Positions 17,333 through 25,805 of a stretch of DNA of 64,000 nucleotides are shown here, one piece after another (the first letter of the stretch is position 1; every line of letters begins with the position of its first letter). This DNA comes from Methanooceanicella nereidis (GTDB taxonomy: Archaea > Halobacteriota > Methanocellia > Methanocellales > Methanocellaceae): NCBI RefSeq assembly GCF_021023085.1, contig NZ_PGCK01000007.1, positions 62,001-126,000 of the forward strand, in the 5' to 3' direction. A model generated the notes under the pieces. The model saw only the letters and a list, made by a program, of their open reading frames with translations. It did not search any database and was not told the DNA's origin. Made by a program: the position numbers and the translations under genes.

Positions 17333-17409
17333 ATTCATCATAATTATTGCCGGTAATAGTGTATCTAAAAAGTACGCTATTGGCAAGTGGGTAATGAGGA
17401 GGTAATAAA

Positions 17410-17871
17410 ATGAAAAGATTGAGGGTAGTGTTGGTTCTTTCAGTGCTGCTTGCCTTTTTAAGTGTCGCGACCGCTCCCATGGTCTATGCAGCCATATCCG
17501 TGCCGGGTAAAGACACCGGATTGACCGTGTCAGGTAATATGCCTGACCTTGGGCTCAAAGAATCCTTTAAAAATCTTTTAGGATCTGGCGTAAAGAGCCC
17601 CCTGGACGCTAAAAAGGCTGCCGAGGAAGGCAAAATGAAGTCGGACAAAATTATTGAGAATACCAATCAGGCTATAGCTGCCGGAATGGAAAGGCCCTCG
17701 GGGAAATACCTTATGCCGCTTGAGAGCAGTGTAAGCCCTCCCGGTGTCAGCCTTATAAAAGACATTCCTGCCTTTAGCAGCACAAAGAGACCGGGTTCGG
17801 ACCTCATCGGGCCGATGCCAAAGATCGAGAAAAAAGACATACTTTCTCAAATCGAGAACTTTAAAAAATAA
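17410..17871 (+). CDS. Small secreted protein of unknown function
   Basis: 153 residues with a clear signal peptide: basic 'MKRLR', a hydrophobic core to about residue 20 and a small-residue cleavage zone 'MVYAA' near residue 27. The mature part is hydrophilic, without cysteines or further membrane segments, and contains repeated Gly/Pro-Leu turns and a lysine-rich C-terminus. I recognise no family. It has one of the strongest ribosome binding sites in the window and its own promoter and terminator, so it may be well expressed. Confidence 0.8.
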   Translation: MKRLRVVLVLSVLLAFLSVATAPMVYAAISVPGKDTGLTVSGNMPDLGLKESFKNLLGSGVKSPLDAKKAAEEGKMKSDKIIENTNQAIAAGMERPSGKYLMPLESSVSPPGVSLIKDIPAFSSTKRPGSDLIGPMPKIEKKDILSQIENFKK

Positions 17872-17886
17872 TGACGATGGGAGGCT

Positions 17887-17924
17887 GAAAACAACTTTGC
17901 GGAATTTCACCCAAAGTTGTTTTC
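17887..17924. terminator. Bidirectional hairpin terminator
   Basis: Perfect 13-bp arms 'gaaaacaactttg' and 'caaagttgttttc' enclose a 12-base loop. The hairpin lies between two converging genes (secreted protein and acyl-CoA synthetase) and can end transcription in both directions. Confidence 0.75.
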
Positions 17925-17927
17925 GGT

Positions 17928-19637
17928 TCATGCCGTCTTTATACGGGCAGCATTATCAAGGCCAAGTTCCTTGATGGATATTTCCCTCATCTTGTACTTC
18001 TGTATCTTTCCTGTGACAGTCATGGGGAACTCGTCCACGAACTTGATGTAGCGCGGTATCTTGTAATGGGCGATCTTTCCGCGGCAGAACTCCTTGATCT
18101 CGTCTTCGGTAATCGCGATGCCGTTCTTGACCTTGACCCATGCCATAAGCTCTTCGCCGTATTTTACATCGGGAACGCCTATGACCTGGGCGTCGCTTAT
18201 TTCCGGATGAGTGTATAAGAACTCCTCTACCTCTCTCGGGTATATGTTCTCTCCGCCCCTGATGACCATATCCTTGATACGGCCCGTGATCTTACAGTAA
18301 TCCTCTTCGTCAAGTATTCCAAGGTCGCCGGTATGGATCCATCCGTCATCGTCGATGACCAGTCCGGTCGCATCAGGGTTTTTATAATAACCTCTCATGA
18401 CGGCGTACCCTCTTGCGCATATCTCGCCCGGTTCTCCTCTCGGGACTATCTCACCGTTCTTGGGGTCCACGATCTTTAATTCTGTATATGGCATCGGCTT
18501 CCCGACGGTTGTGACTCTTTTCTCAAGAGAGTCATATACAGAGGACATTGTCAGGCCCGGAGACGTCTCGGTCTGGCCGTACACTATTACGATGTCGCTC
18601 ATGTTCATCTGAGTGTTAACTCTCTTCATGACCTCTATCGGGCAGGGAGAGCCTGCCATTATGCCTGTCCTGAGCGTGCTGAGGTCAAATCTGGAGAATT
18701 CGGGATGCTCGAGCTCTGCGATGAACATCGTCGGTACACCGTGCACTGCCGTGCATCTCTCTTTCTCGATGGCCTCGAGCGTTTTTAGCGGGTCGAAATG
18801 TTCGGCCGGCAGGACCATCGTCGATCCATGCGTCATGGATGCGAGATTGGACAGCACCATGCCGAAGCAATGATAAAACGGTACCGGTATGCAGAGCCTG
18901 TCCTTTTCGGTGAATTTCATATAGTCGCCGATAAAGAAGCCGTTATTAAGAACGTTATGATGTGTCAGCACTACGCCTTTCGGGAAACCTGTAGTGCCTG
19001 AAGTATATTGTATGTTGATGGGCTCGTCAAAACTGAGCGTCCCCTGCGTCGCGCAAACTACGGCGTCAGGCATCTCGTCGCCCATCTTCATGACCTCGTC
19101 CCATGTGAACATGCCTTCCTTCTTTTCTCCGCGTATAAGCACTACGTTCTTAAGGAACGGCAGGTTCTCAGATACGATCTGCCCCGGCTTACAGTTCTTT
19201 GCTTCCGGGCACACCTCGTAGAACATTTTGATATAATCCGATGTCTTAAAGCTATCAATGAGTATGAGAGTCTGCGTCTCGGACTGCTGAAGTACGTATT
19301 CCAGCTCATGTGTCCTGTATGCGGGATTGATATTGACCATTATGACGCCTATCTTTGCCGTCGCGAACTGGGTCACGACCCATTCGGCAATGTTCGTGGC
19401 CCATATGGCTACACGGTCGCCTTTCTTTATGCCTAAGCTTAATAATCCCTTGGCAGCACGACAAACCTCTCTTTGTAGCTCACCATAGGTATACCTGGTG
19501 CCCTGGTGCAGCGATACAATCGCATCATTATCGGGATACTTTTCTGCGATATCATCGAACATATCGCAGATGGTCTTGCCTATTAAAGACTTATCATACC
19601 CCATATGTGCATAGCTTAGGGATCTTCCTTTTGGCAT
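17928..19637 (-). CDS. AMP-forming acyl-CoA synthetase
   Basis: 569-residue adenylate-forming ligase that would activate a carboxylic acid to its CoA thioester. Motifs: P-loop 'YTSGTTGFPKGVVLTHHN', 'YGQTETSPGLTMS', the hinge region 'GDLGILDEEDYCKITGRIKD', and the C-terminal catalytic lysine in 'TVTGKIQKYKM'. Overall it looks like medium- or long-chain FadD-type enzymes; the substrate is unknown. Ribosome binding site 'aaggatgg' precedes ATG 19637. The divergent neighbour is another acid:CoA ligase, and an oxidoreductase for 2-oxoacids follows, which suggests organic or aromatic acid use. Confidence 0.92.
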   Translation of the reverse strand: MPKGRSLSYAHMGYDKSLIGKTICDMFDDIAEKYPDNDAIVSLHQGTRYTYGELQREVCRAAKGLLSLGIKKGDRVAIWATNIAEWVVTQFATAKIGVIMVNINPAYRTHELEYVLQQSETQTLILIDSFKTSDYIKMFYEVCPEAKNCKPGQIVSENLPFLKNVVLIRGEKKEGMFTWDEVMKMGDEMPDAVVCATQGTLSFDEPINIQYTSGTTGFPKGVVLTHHNVLNNGFFIGDYMKFTEKDRLCIPVPFYHCFGMVLSNLASMTHGSTMVLPAEHFDPLKTLEAIEKERCTAVHGVPTMFIAELEHPEFSRFDLSTLRTGIMAGSPCPIEVMKRVNTQMNMSDIVIVYGQTETSPGLTMSSVYDSLEKRVTTVGKPMPYTELKIVDPKNGEIVPRGEPGEICARGYAVMRGYYKNPDATGLVIDDDGWIHTGDLGILDEEDYCKITGRIKDMVIRGGENIYPREVEEFLYTHPEISDAQVIGVPDVKYGEELMAWVKVKNGIAITEDEIKEFCRGKIAHYKIPRYIKFVDEFPMTVTGKIQKYKMREISIKELGLDNAARIKTA

Positions 19638-19768
19638 ATTTATCCATCCTTTAGTACGGGCAAGATATCCATTAATGCATAAATAACTTACTTAATGAAT
19701 ATCTTTGTTCATTGAGCACTTTCTTTGTAATCTACTGTTCAGCATTCGATTGCTTTACCTTTAAACAC

Positions 19769-19815
19769 TGGCATAGTGTGCCAATATGTGGCAATGTATG
19801 AGTGGTTTTACCACT
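19769..19815. promoter_or_regulatory. Phased inverted-repeat array between divergent ligase genes
   Basis: The 464-base gap holds TGGCA (19769), TGCCA (19779) and TGGCA (19789), exactly 10 bases apart, then AGTGG (19801) and CCACT (19811). This one-helical-turn spacing is what a regulator array would show. The gap also has a TATA-like 'ttatttatgc' before the acyl-CoA synthetase (minus, about 19677-19690) and 'aggtga' before ATG 20102. Confidence 0.45.
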
Positions 19816-20101
19816 ATTTAAGCTTACCCCTGAAAATGTGAATATTTGGGTCGTTTAAGAATCGTATATATATTCACAGGTGGGCGCCATAATCTATGAA
19901 ATTGGATGGACTTAAATATATTTCGGTCGTAACACAAAAACATGAATAATTATTTATTGATATTATAACTATTAATTATTAACAACTTAATAAATTCTAC
20001 TAATTTTCAATTATATATTTATCTACCATGCGCTGTGTCAGCCTAACGCACGGAATGATTTAAATATCGGTTCTATACTCACACTAATAGGTGAATCCGC
20101 A

Positions 20102-21466
20102 ATGCATACACATGACAAAAAATACTGGAATAAAGAACAGGAAACTATGCGGCCCGAAGACAGGGAAAAAAAGATACTGAAACAAATGAAGCATCAACTG
20201 GACTATGTGTATAACAATATTCCATTTTACAGAAAACTATACGATTCAAAAGGGTTTAAACCGGAAATGGTCAAGTCCCTGAAAGACTTTACCGAAAAGG
20301 TGCCCATCATCAAGAAGAGCATGCTAAGGGAGAGCCAGGCACACTATCCGCCATACGGGGATTACTGGGGCAACACTGACGTATACAGGATACACGGCTC
20401 ATCAGGTACGACCGGGACCCCGACATTATATTCGATATCTAAAAAGGACTGGGATTACATCGCTGAAGTTCAGGCCATGTGCTATTACAGCACGGGTATC
20501 AGGGCACATGATACCGTCCAGGTATCCATGTTATTAAGCTTATTCATGGGCGGCTGGGGAGCCATCCTGGCAGGCGAAAGGATCGGCGCCAGGACATTCC
20601 CGATAGGCGCGGGCAATACGGAACAGCAGGTGACCCTTATGAAGATACTAAAGCCGACGGTGCTTACCTGCACTCCTACCTATGCGATCCACATGGGCAT
20701 GGTAGCGCAAGAAATGGGTATAGACCCCCGCTCGTTAGGATTGAAGAAAGGTATTTTCCTGGGTGAGCCGGGAGCAGGCATACCGAGCATTAAACGCAAG
20801 ATCGAGGACTTATGGGACATTAAATCATATGACTGCGGATCCACCTCTGAGATGACCCCGTGGGCCACGAACTGCGAATGCGAGGAACAGGCAGGTATGC
20901 ATTGCTATACGGATGAGATATACACTGAAATAGTAGACGTGAACGACCCCTATAAAGGAATGGCATATGGCGAAGAAGGGGCCCTTATCTACACATCCCT
21001 GTACAGGGAGTCACAGCCGATGATCAGGTTCTGGTCGGGGGACAAGTCTGTCCTTACTGACGAGCAGTGTAATTGTGGCAGGACTTACCCGAGAATGCCC
21101 AGGGGTATTTTCGGCAGGCTTGACGATATGCTCATCATAAGGGGCGTCAACACTTTCCCGAGCGCTATCGAGGAAGCGATCAGGCAGTGTAAGGATGTCG
21201 GCGCTGAATTCCAGATAATCGTCACAAGGCCGAAAGACATGGATGTCGTGGCGCTTCAGGTCGAGCACCGGGACGGGCTTTTCGAGGGCAGGTCCGGTAA
21301 TGAGATAGAGCGTATGAAGCAAAGCCTGATGAGGGAGATAGCCCATAACGTCAAGGCTAACTGCGGCATTAATATCTCCGTCGAGATCGTAGGCCCGCAC
21401 ACGCTGCCGGTCGCACAGGTCAAGGCCAAGCGTGTCGTCGATAAAAGAAGCGGTGTTTGGAGCTGA
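20102..21466 (+). CDS. Phenylacetate-CoA ligase family enzyme
   Basis: 454-residue adenylate-forming enzyme of the PaaK group, which activates aryl or small organic acids with ATP and CoA. The P-loop is 'HGSSGTTGTPTLYSI', the acidic motif is in 'YDCGSTSEMTPW', and the C-terminal domain starts at 'GRLDDMLIIRGVNTFPSAIE', the form typical of PaaK. Two cysteine-containing segments, 'CECEEQAGMHCYTDE' and 'CNCGRTYPRM', resemble PaaK-like members that bind zinc. Archaeal PaaK proteins often act with indolepyruvate-type oxidoreductases; here a 2-oxoacid:ferredoxin oxidoreductase follows 1.2 kb away. Ribosome binding site 'aggtga' precedes the ATG. Confidence 0.92.
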   Translation: MHTHDKKYWNKEQETMRPEDREKKILKQMKHQLDYVYNNIPFYRKLYDSKGFKPEMVKSLKDFTEKVPIIKKSMLRESQAHYPPYGDYWGNTDVYRIHGSSGTTGTPTLYSISKKDWDYIAEVQAMCYYSTGIRAHDTVQVSMLLSLFMGGWGAILAGERIGARTFPIGAGNTEQQVTLMKILKPTVLTCTPTYAIHMGMVAQEMGIDPRSLGLKKGIFLGEPGAGIPSIKRKIEDLWDIKSYDCGSTSEMTPWATNCECEEQAGMHCYTDEIYTEIVDVNDPYKGMAYGEEGALIYTSLYRESQPMIRFWSGDKSVLTDEQCNCGRTYPRMPRGIFGRLDDMLIIRGVNTFPSAIEEAIRQCKDVGAEFQIIVTRPKDMDVVALQVEHRDGLFEGRSGNEIERMKQSLMREIAHNVKANCGINISVEIVGPHTLPVAQVKAKRVVDKRSGVWS

Positions 21467-21480
21467 GCTCAGCAGCGTCC

Positions 21481-21502
21481 AAACACTTTTTGTGTTTTTT
21501 AT
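21481..21502 (+). terminator. Hairpin terminator after the PaaK-type ligase
   Basis: Arms 'aaacac' and 'gtgttt' with a five-T loop are followed by a T-run. It lies 15 bases after the stop codon. A 12-bp palindrome 'gctgagctcagc' overlaps the stop itself. Confidence 0.65.
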
Positions 21503-21532
21503 TATACCTGTTCAGCAAACTTTTTGGTCTTT

Positions 21533-21928
21533 TTACCTTACAATGGCAATGCCTTTGCCGCCGTAGCCGCCGTAGCCGCCGTAGCCTCCATAGCTCTTAT
21601 AGCCGGAATAGCCAAATGGGGATCCATAGCTGCCATATCCGTATCCGTAGCCATATGGCTTGTAGCCGCCATAATATCCGCCATAGCTGCCATAGCCGGG
21701 ACTGCCGTAGCCTATGCCGCCATAGCCGAGTCCGCCATAGCTGCCATAGCCGAGTCCGCCATATCCGCCATAGCCCAGGGAACTGCCGGTATACCCGCCT
21801 TTGAATCCAGAATAGCTTCCGTATCCGCTGCTATATGAAAAAGCAGAAGCGGTGGTCGCTATCACACCGATACAAACTGCGAATATGATCAGCAGTGTAA
21901 TAATTGCTCCAATACCTCTAACGCTCAT
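21533..21928 (-). CDS. Secreted or surface Gly/Tyr-rich repeat protein
   Basis: 131 residues: a signal peptide or membrane anchor (about 1-29, ending 'TTASA') followed by about 95 residues that are almost only Gly, Tyr and Ser in 'GYGG', 'GGLGYGSYGG' and 'YGGYGG' repeats, and a short hydrophobic end 'KGIAIVR'. There are no cysteines. Such composition is known from structural, adhesive and phase-separating proteins; the job here is unknown. The opposite strand is also open but gives an implausible Ala/Arg-rich reading. Ribosome binding site 'ggtg' precedes ATG 21928, with a TATA-like 'gtatttatttac' about 21 bases before it. Confidence 0.8.
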   Translation of the reverse strand: MSVRGIGAIITLLIIFAVCIGVIATTASAFSYSSGYGSYSGFKGGYTGSSLGYGGYGGLGYGSYGGLGYGGIGYGSPGYGSYGGYYGGYKPYGYGYGYGSYGSPFGYSGYKSYGGYGGYGGYGGKGIAIVR

Positions 21929-22330
21929 TTTTAAACACCAAAAGTAAATAAATACCGTTCATGTAAAACTTGACTCTTATTAAGGATTACCAATTGTATG
22001 TTTCGTCAATTATTGTTCGAATCGAGGCGTAAAAATTTGCGGAAATTACAACATTCGCACAATAGTCTTGTGTACAAACATGTTCGTTATGGTATAACTT
22101 ATTACGTCACTGTTCTATTGTTTAGTAATTATGCACCTTTTTTAATCGTAGAATATACAAAAATAAATGCTTAACAAATAAGCGCTTTTATCTTTTGGAA
22201 TGTTCTAAACGATTTCCTTTTAATGATCTACGGGCCCGTTAAGAATTTTTTGTATTTCGTGTTTTTTTGAAATTAGTGGTGTGTCCCGATAATTCTTGGT
22301 ATTATAATATCTCTTTTTCACCATAAAATG

Positions 22331-22500
22331 CACAAAGGCGAACAAGGAACACCAAACTGCCAACCACGAAGCGCACAAAGGCGAACAAGGTACACAAATT
22401 TTTTTAGTATGCGATAACCTTCTGAAAAATTCCTTTGTGTTCCTTGTTCGCCTTTGTGCGCTTTGTGTTGAAAAAGTAGTGTACCTTCGTCGTCTTTGTG
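22331..22500. repeat. Dispersed hairpin repeat element, copy 2
   Basis: The 716-base gap between the Gly/Tyr-rich gene and the oxidoreductase operon holds this element and no gene. Arms of 34 nt (22365-22398 and 22434-22467) are reverse complements with two mismatches around an AT-rich loop; outer segments (22331-22352 and 22479-22500) also pair. The arm sequence, with 'gcgcacaaaggcgaacaagg', matches the element at 2606-2878. A stem this long would form a stable RNA or cruciform structure. Confidence 0.88.
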
Positions 22501-22644
22501 ATAGACTTGATAAAAAATGAACTTAGATTAAGAGCTTAAGGGATAGAGCAACTAGTGTTTACCTGTGCCCTAAAAATTATCCGAATAAAAATTTCACTAA
22601 AAAAGCAGATGGCCTAAAATAATAAAAAAAGTATATGGAAGGGA

Positions 22645-22959
22645 TCACTCCCTTTCCATCTTAATGGATTTTGTCGGGCATTCGTTGGCGCAGATGCCGC
22701 ATCCCTTGCAATACTCGTAGTCTATCTCGAGTTCCTTATCGATACAGGCTTCAGGGCAATACAGGATACAAAGCCCGCATTTTTTACATGATTCCTTCTC
22801 GATCACCGGCTTGAACGTTCTCCATGTGCCCGTCTTGCCAGCCGCACCGTTAACAGGTTTTGAAGCCGGTGTTATCGGCATATCACTTTTCTCCGTAGCC
22901 GTACTGCCGGGCTTATTTTCTGTCTCTGCCATTTTTTTGCTTTTAACCGATCCGTTCAT
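22645..22959 (-). CDS. porD: 2-oxoacid:ferredoxin oxidoreductase delta subunit
   Basis: 104-residue ferredoxin-like subunit that relays electrons from the catalytic subunits to ferredoxin. Two [4Fe-4S] motifs are visible: '[15 protein letters not shown]' and '[14 protein letters not shown]'. The first 45 residues are a hydrophilic Lys/Ser/Pro-rich extension not needed for cluster binding, longer than usual for PorD. It is the last gene of a beta-alpha-gamma-delta operon and overlaps the gamma gene by four bases (ATGA). Confidence 0.92.
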   Translation of the reverse strand: MNGSVKSKKMAETENKPGSTATEKSDMPITPASKPVNGAAGKTGTWRTFKPVIEKESCKKCGLCILYCPEACIDKELEIDYEYCKGCGICANECPTKSIKMERE

Positions 22960-23489
22960 ACGACCACCTTCTCATATGCCGCCTTTGCAGCCTGGACGTT
23001 TCTTTCGTCGTCGAATGTCTCTTTGATGGCGGCAAGTGCAGACTCAAGTTTAATGACTCCCAGTTTGGCCATAGCTCCAAGTATGGGCGTGTTCAGTATG
23101 GGATTACCCGATAACACGAGCCCGAGCGACAGCGCGATGTCCGTGACGTTCACGGTCGCAACATTGAAGTTGCCTTTTGGAAGTTTATCAATGTCCTTAG
23201 TATTAACGACCAGGAGGCCTCCCGGTTTTAATCCCTGTGTGACGTCGACGAGGTCCATGATGGAATCATCGAGTACGATGACTATGTCAGGATTATAGAT
23301 CTGGCTGGATATCTTGATCTCATCGTCCGATATTCTTGTAAAGGACATAACAGGCGCTCCTCTGCGTTCAGCGCCGTAGAGCGGGAATGCCGTGCTCTGC
23401 TTGCCCTCTATAAAAGCGGCCTGTGCAAGAAGCTTTGAAGCTGTAACGCCTCCCTGCCCCCCTCTTGAATGTATGCGTATTTCCAGCAT
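22956..23489 (-). CDS. porG: 2-oxoacid:ferredoxin oxidoreductase gamma subunit
   Basis: 177-residue gamma domain with the family signature '[19 protein letters not shown]' at residues 5-23 and '[16 protein letters not shown]' further on. This subunit takes part in CoA-dependent catalysis. It starts in a one-base overlap with the alpha gene (TAATG) and overlaps the delta gene by four bases. Confidence 0.93.
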   Translation of the reverse strand: MLEIRIHSRGGQGGVTASKLLAQAAFIEGKQSTAFPLYGAERRGAPVMSFTRISDDEIKISSQIYNPDIVIVLDDSIMDLVDVTQGLKPGGLLVVNTKDIDKLPKGNFNVATVNVTDIALSLGLVLSGNPILNTPILGAMAKLGVIKLESALAAIKETFDDERNVQAAKAAYEKVVV

Positions 23490-24586
23490 TAATCCACCCC
23501 CAGCCAGAATTCTCCTTCGTCCTTTGATTTTCTTACTATGTCGGCTATAGTGTTATAGCTAACATCCTGGCCTCCCAGGCCTGCGATGACATTATAGATC
23601 GGCACATCGTTCCTCATCCTGATCTCCTGTGCCAGAATTCCGCCCGCGCCGAATGAGTAATCCCTGTCAAACACTATGACTTTCTTGCCGTCGAGGTCAA
23701 GTTTCGGGAAAGGCCTGAACTGGCGGATGCGGATCGATCCCGCCTTTATACCTTCTTTTCTTAAAAGGTCGACAGCGACTTCAGTCTCTCTGGCGAGCGT
23801 GCCCATTCCCAGGATGACTATCTCGGCGTCGTCAGTACGATATTCCATGACCGGCCCGTACTGCCTTCCAAAGCGCTCGGCAAACTCCTTCTCAATACTT
23901 CTGGCTTCTTTATCCGCTCTTTGCATGGCGGTATGGATCATGTGCCTGAACTTGTAGTAGTCGGCAGGCGTTGTAAGGTTGCCGTAAGTCACCGGGTCAT
24001 CCGTGTTCAGCGCGTGAGGCATGTCTATAGGGGGTATAAAGTCGCCTGTGTCCGTAATATCAAGCGGCTGTATAGAATGGCTTAAAATAAAACCGTCGAG
24101 GTTCACCATCGCAGGGAGGTATACTTTCTCGGCCAGCTTATAGGACATCAGCACCGTATCATAGACTTCCTGCACCGTTGCCGCATAGAACTGCATCCAT
24201 CCCGTATCTCTCTGTGACAGCGCGTCGGTGTGCTCTGCCCATATGTTCCAGGCCGGGCCGACCGCACGGTTGATGTTGGCCATTACTATGGGCAGCCTTG
24301 CGCCTGCGGCCCAGTGGATCATCTCGTGCATGTATAATAATCCGTGGCTCGACGTTGCCGTGAACGCTCTTGCGCCGGATGCCGAGGCCCCTATGCATGC
24401 CGCAAGGGCGGAATGCTCGCTTTCGACGCGGATATATGCGCATTTCATCGTGTTCTTCTCGACCATTGAAGCGATGGTCTCTACTACTTCGGTCTGGGGC
24501 GTTATGGGGTACGCAGCGACAACTTCAACGTCCGACTCTTTTACCGCCAGCGCGACTGCCTGGTTACCTGTGGACATCTTTTTCAT
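23489..24586 (-). CDS. porA: 2-oxoacid:ferredoxin oxidoreductase alpha subunit
   Basis: 365 residues. The N-terminal 'GNQAVALAVKESDVEVVAAY' with 'YPITPQTEVVETIA' is the pyrimidine-binding domain of the thiamine enzyme, followed by 'RVESEHSALAACIGASASG' and 'TSSHGLLYMHEMI', typical of PorA and relatives such as phenylglyoxylate and ketoisovalerate enzymes. The C-terminal domain has 'VFDRDYSFGAGGILAQEIR'. Its ATG overlaps the beta stop by one base (TGATG). Confidence 0.92.
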   Translation of the reverse strand: MKKMSTGNQAVALAVKESDVEVVAAYPITPQTEVVETIASMVEKNTMKCAYIRVESEHSALAACIGASASGARAFTATSSHGLLYMHEMIHWAAGARLPIVMANINRAVGPAWNIWAEHTDALSQRDTGWMQFYAATVQEVYDTVLMSYKLAEKVYLPAMVNLDGFILSHSIQPLDITDTGDFIPPIDMPHALNTDDPVTYGNLTTPADYYKFRHMIHTAMQRADKEARSIEKEFAERFGRQYGPVMEYRTDDAEIVILGMGTLARETEVAVDLLRKEGIKAGSIRIRQFRPFPKLDLDGKKVIVFDRDYSFGAGGILAQEIRMRNDVPIYNVIAGLGGQDVSYNTIADIVRKSKDEGEFWLGVD

Positions 24587-25443
24587 CAGACCATCTCCTT
24601 TATCCTGGCGATGCCTTCTTCGACCTCTGACCTGATAGCATCAATGTTAGCTCCTTTGAACCTGCCCTGTGACTTTATATAGTCATCTATCGGAGCAGGC
24701 TTCTTTAATGCAGCCACTGTGGGCGGGTTAAGCTTGATCTTACCGTCCTCGTACTCGTAGAGGAACCACATGCCTGTCTTGACCGCCATCTTACCCAGCT
24801 CTATGGATCTCTCCGTCGGGTATCTCCAGCCTGACGGGCACGGGCAGTGAATATGAATGAACTTGGTCCCTTCTATGGACAGGGCTTTTTGCACCTTCTT
24901 ATAGATGTCTTTCGGATATGCCGAAGACGCTGTGGCCATATAGACCGGCCTGTGAGCCATTACTATGAAATCAATATCTTTCTTAGAGTCTTTTCTGCCG
25001 GTAGGTGTCGTGGTCGTTATAGCGCCTTTTGGCGTCGATCCGCTTTTCTGCATGCCTGTGTTTGAATAAGCCTCGTTATCGTAACAAACGTAAAGAATAT
25101 TCGCATTTCGCTCTATGGCGCCGGATAACGCCTGTATACCGATGTCGACAGTTCCTCCGTCACCTGCGAAAACTATGATATTTTTGCCCTTGTTCCTCTC
25201 CGCCGAAGCTATACCGTCAGCGGTCGCGGCCGCAGCGGCGAACGCGATATTAAGGACTGGTACTCCGTATGCTGATTTCGGGTACGGCCCCTGGCAAACT
25301 GTAGAACAGCATGCCGGGTTGACTATCATTGAGTTCGGTCCGGCAGCCTTTAATATGTATCTCAGTGCCAGCATGGCAGTACAGCCAGCGCATGCCGTAT
25401 TGCCTTTATAGAGATATTCTTCCTCCGGGATGTCATCTAGCAT
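24586..25443 (-). CDS. porB: 2-oxoacid:ferredoxin oxidoreductase beta subunit
   Basis: 285-residue thiamine-diphosphate subunit. Cluster cysteines are Cys18 and Cys21 in 'TACAGCTAML' and others in 'PACCSTVCQGPYP'. The ThDP motif is 'GDGGTVDIGIQAL' to 'CYDNEAYSNTGMQ'. With the other three genes it makes a complete enzyme for reversible 2-oxoacid decarboxylation to acyl-CoA, probably pyruvate, though the beta-alpha-gamma-delta order differs from the gamma-delta-alpha-beta order of many methanogen pyruvate enzymes and leaves aryl or branched substrates open. Ribosome binding site 'aaggtggag' precedes the ATG; a TATA-like box lies near 25512-25522. Confidence 0.93.
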   Translation of the reverse strand: MLDDIPEEEYLYKGNTACAGCTAMLALRYILKAAGPNSMIVNPACCSTVCQGPYPKSAYGVPVLNIAFAAAAATADGIASAERNKGKNIIVFAGDGGTVDIGIQALSGAIERNANILYVCYDNEAYSNTGMQKSGSTPKGAITTTTPTGRKDSKKDIDFIVMAHRPVYMATASSAYPKDIYKKVQKALSIEGTKFIHIHCPCPSGWRYPTERSIELGKMAVKTGMWFLYEYEDGKIKLNPPTVAALKKPAPIDDYIKSQGRFKGANIDAIRSEVEEGIARIKEMV

Positions 25444-25678
25444 TTTACTCCACCTTGTGGTCCGTAATTATTTATCATTTAAAACTGTTTAGGTTCTATA
25501 GTATTGACTACACTTATTTAAATCCTTATGGTATAAGCTAGCATGTGTCTAAGTGATTATTATCCGATATAAAAGATCTCAAGCTTATATTAACGCATAT
25601 TTTAGACAATAATTATTTTTAAAAGCTTACTATATAGTAAGGAAATATATTTATTTGATTAAACTATAAGGGAATATT

Positions 25679-25795
25679 ATGGTATTAGAACATATAAACA
25701 TTATTTTTTTGGCGCTATATGTTCTAGGCATGATCTATGCAGTCTACGTGTTTTGCATGATCATAAATCTCAGGAACCGTTCTGATAAAACATGA
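25679..25795 (+). CDS. Small single-pass membrane protein (38 residues)
   Basis: Read directly: begins 'MVLEHINIIFLALYVLGMIY', has one membrane helix (about residues 6-29) and ends with the positively charged tail 'NLRNRSDKT'. 'aaggga' lies six bases before the ATG and 'aaatatatttattt' lies at promoter distance upstream, so it has its own expression signals. No family is recognised. It faces the MazG-like gene on the other strand. Confidence 0.55.
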   Translation: MVLEHINIIFLALYVLGMIYAVYVFCMIINLRNRSDKT

Positions 25796-25805
25796 TATCG
25801 TAAGG

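Noticed and set aside
21524-21838. Plus-strand open frame over the Gly/Tyr-rich gene (Ala-rich).
   Set aside because: It is the antisense of Gly/Tyr codons; only the minus strand has a signal peptide, ribosome site and promoter.
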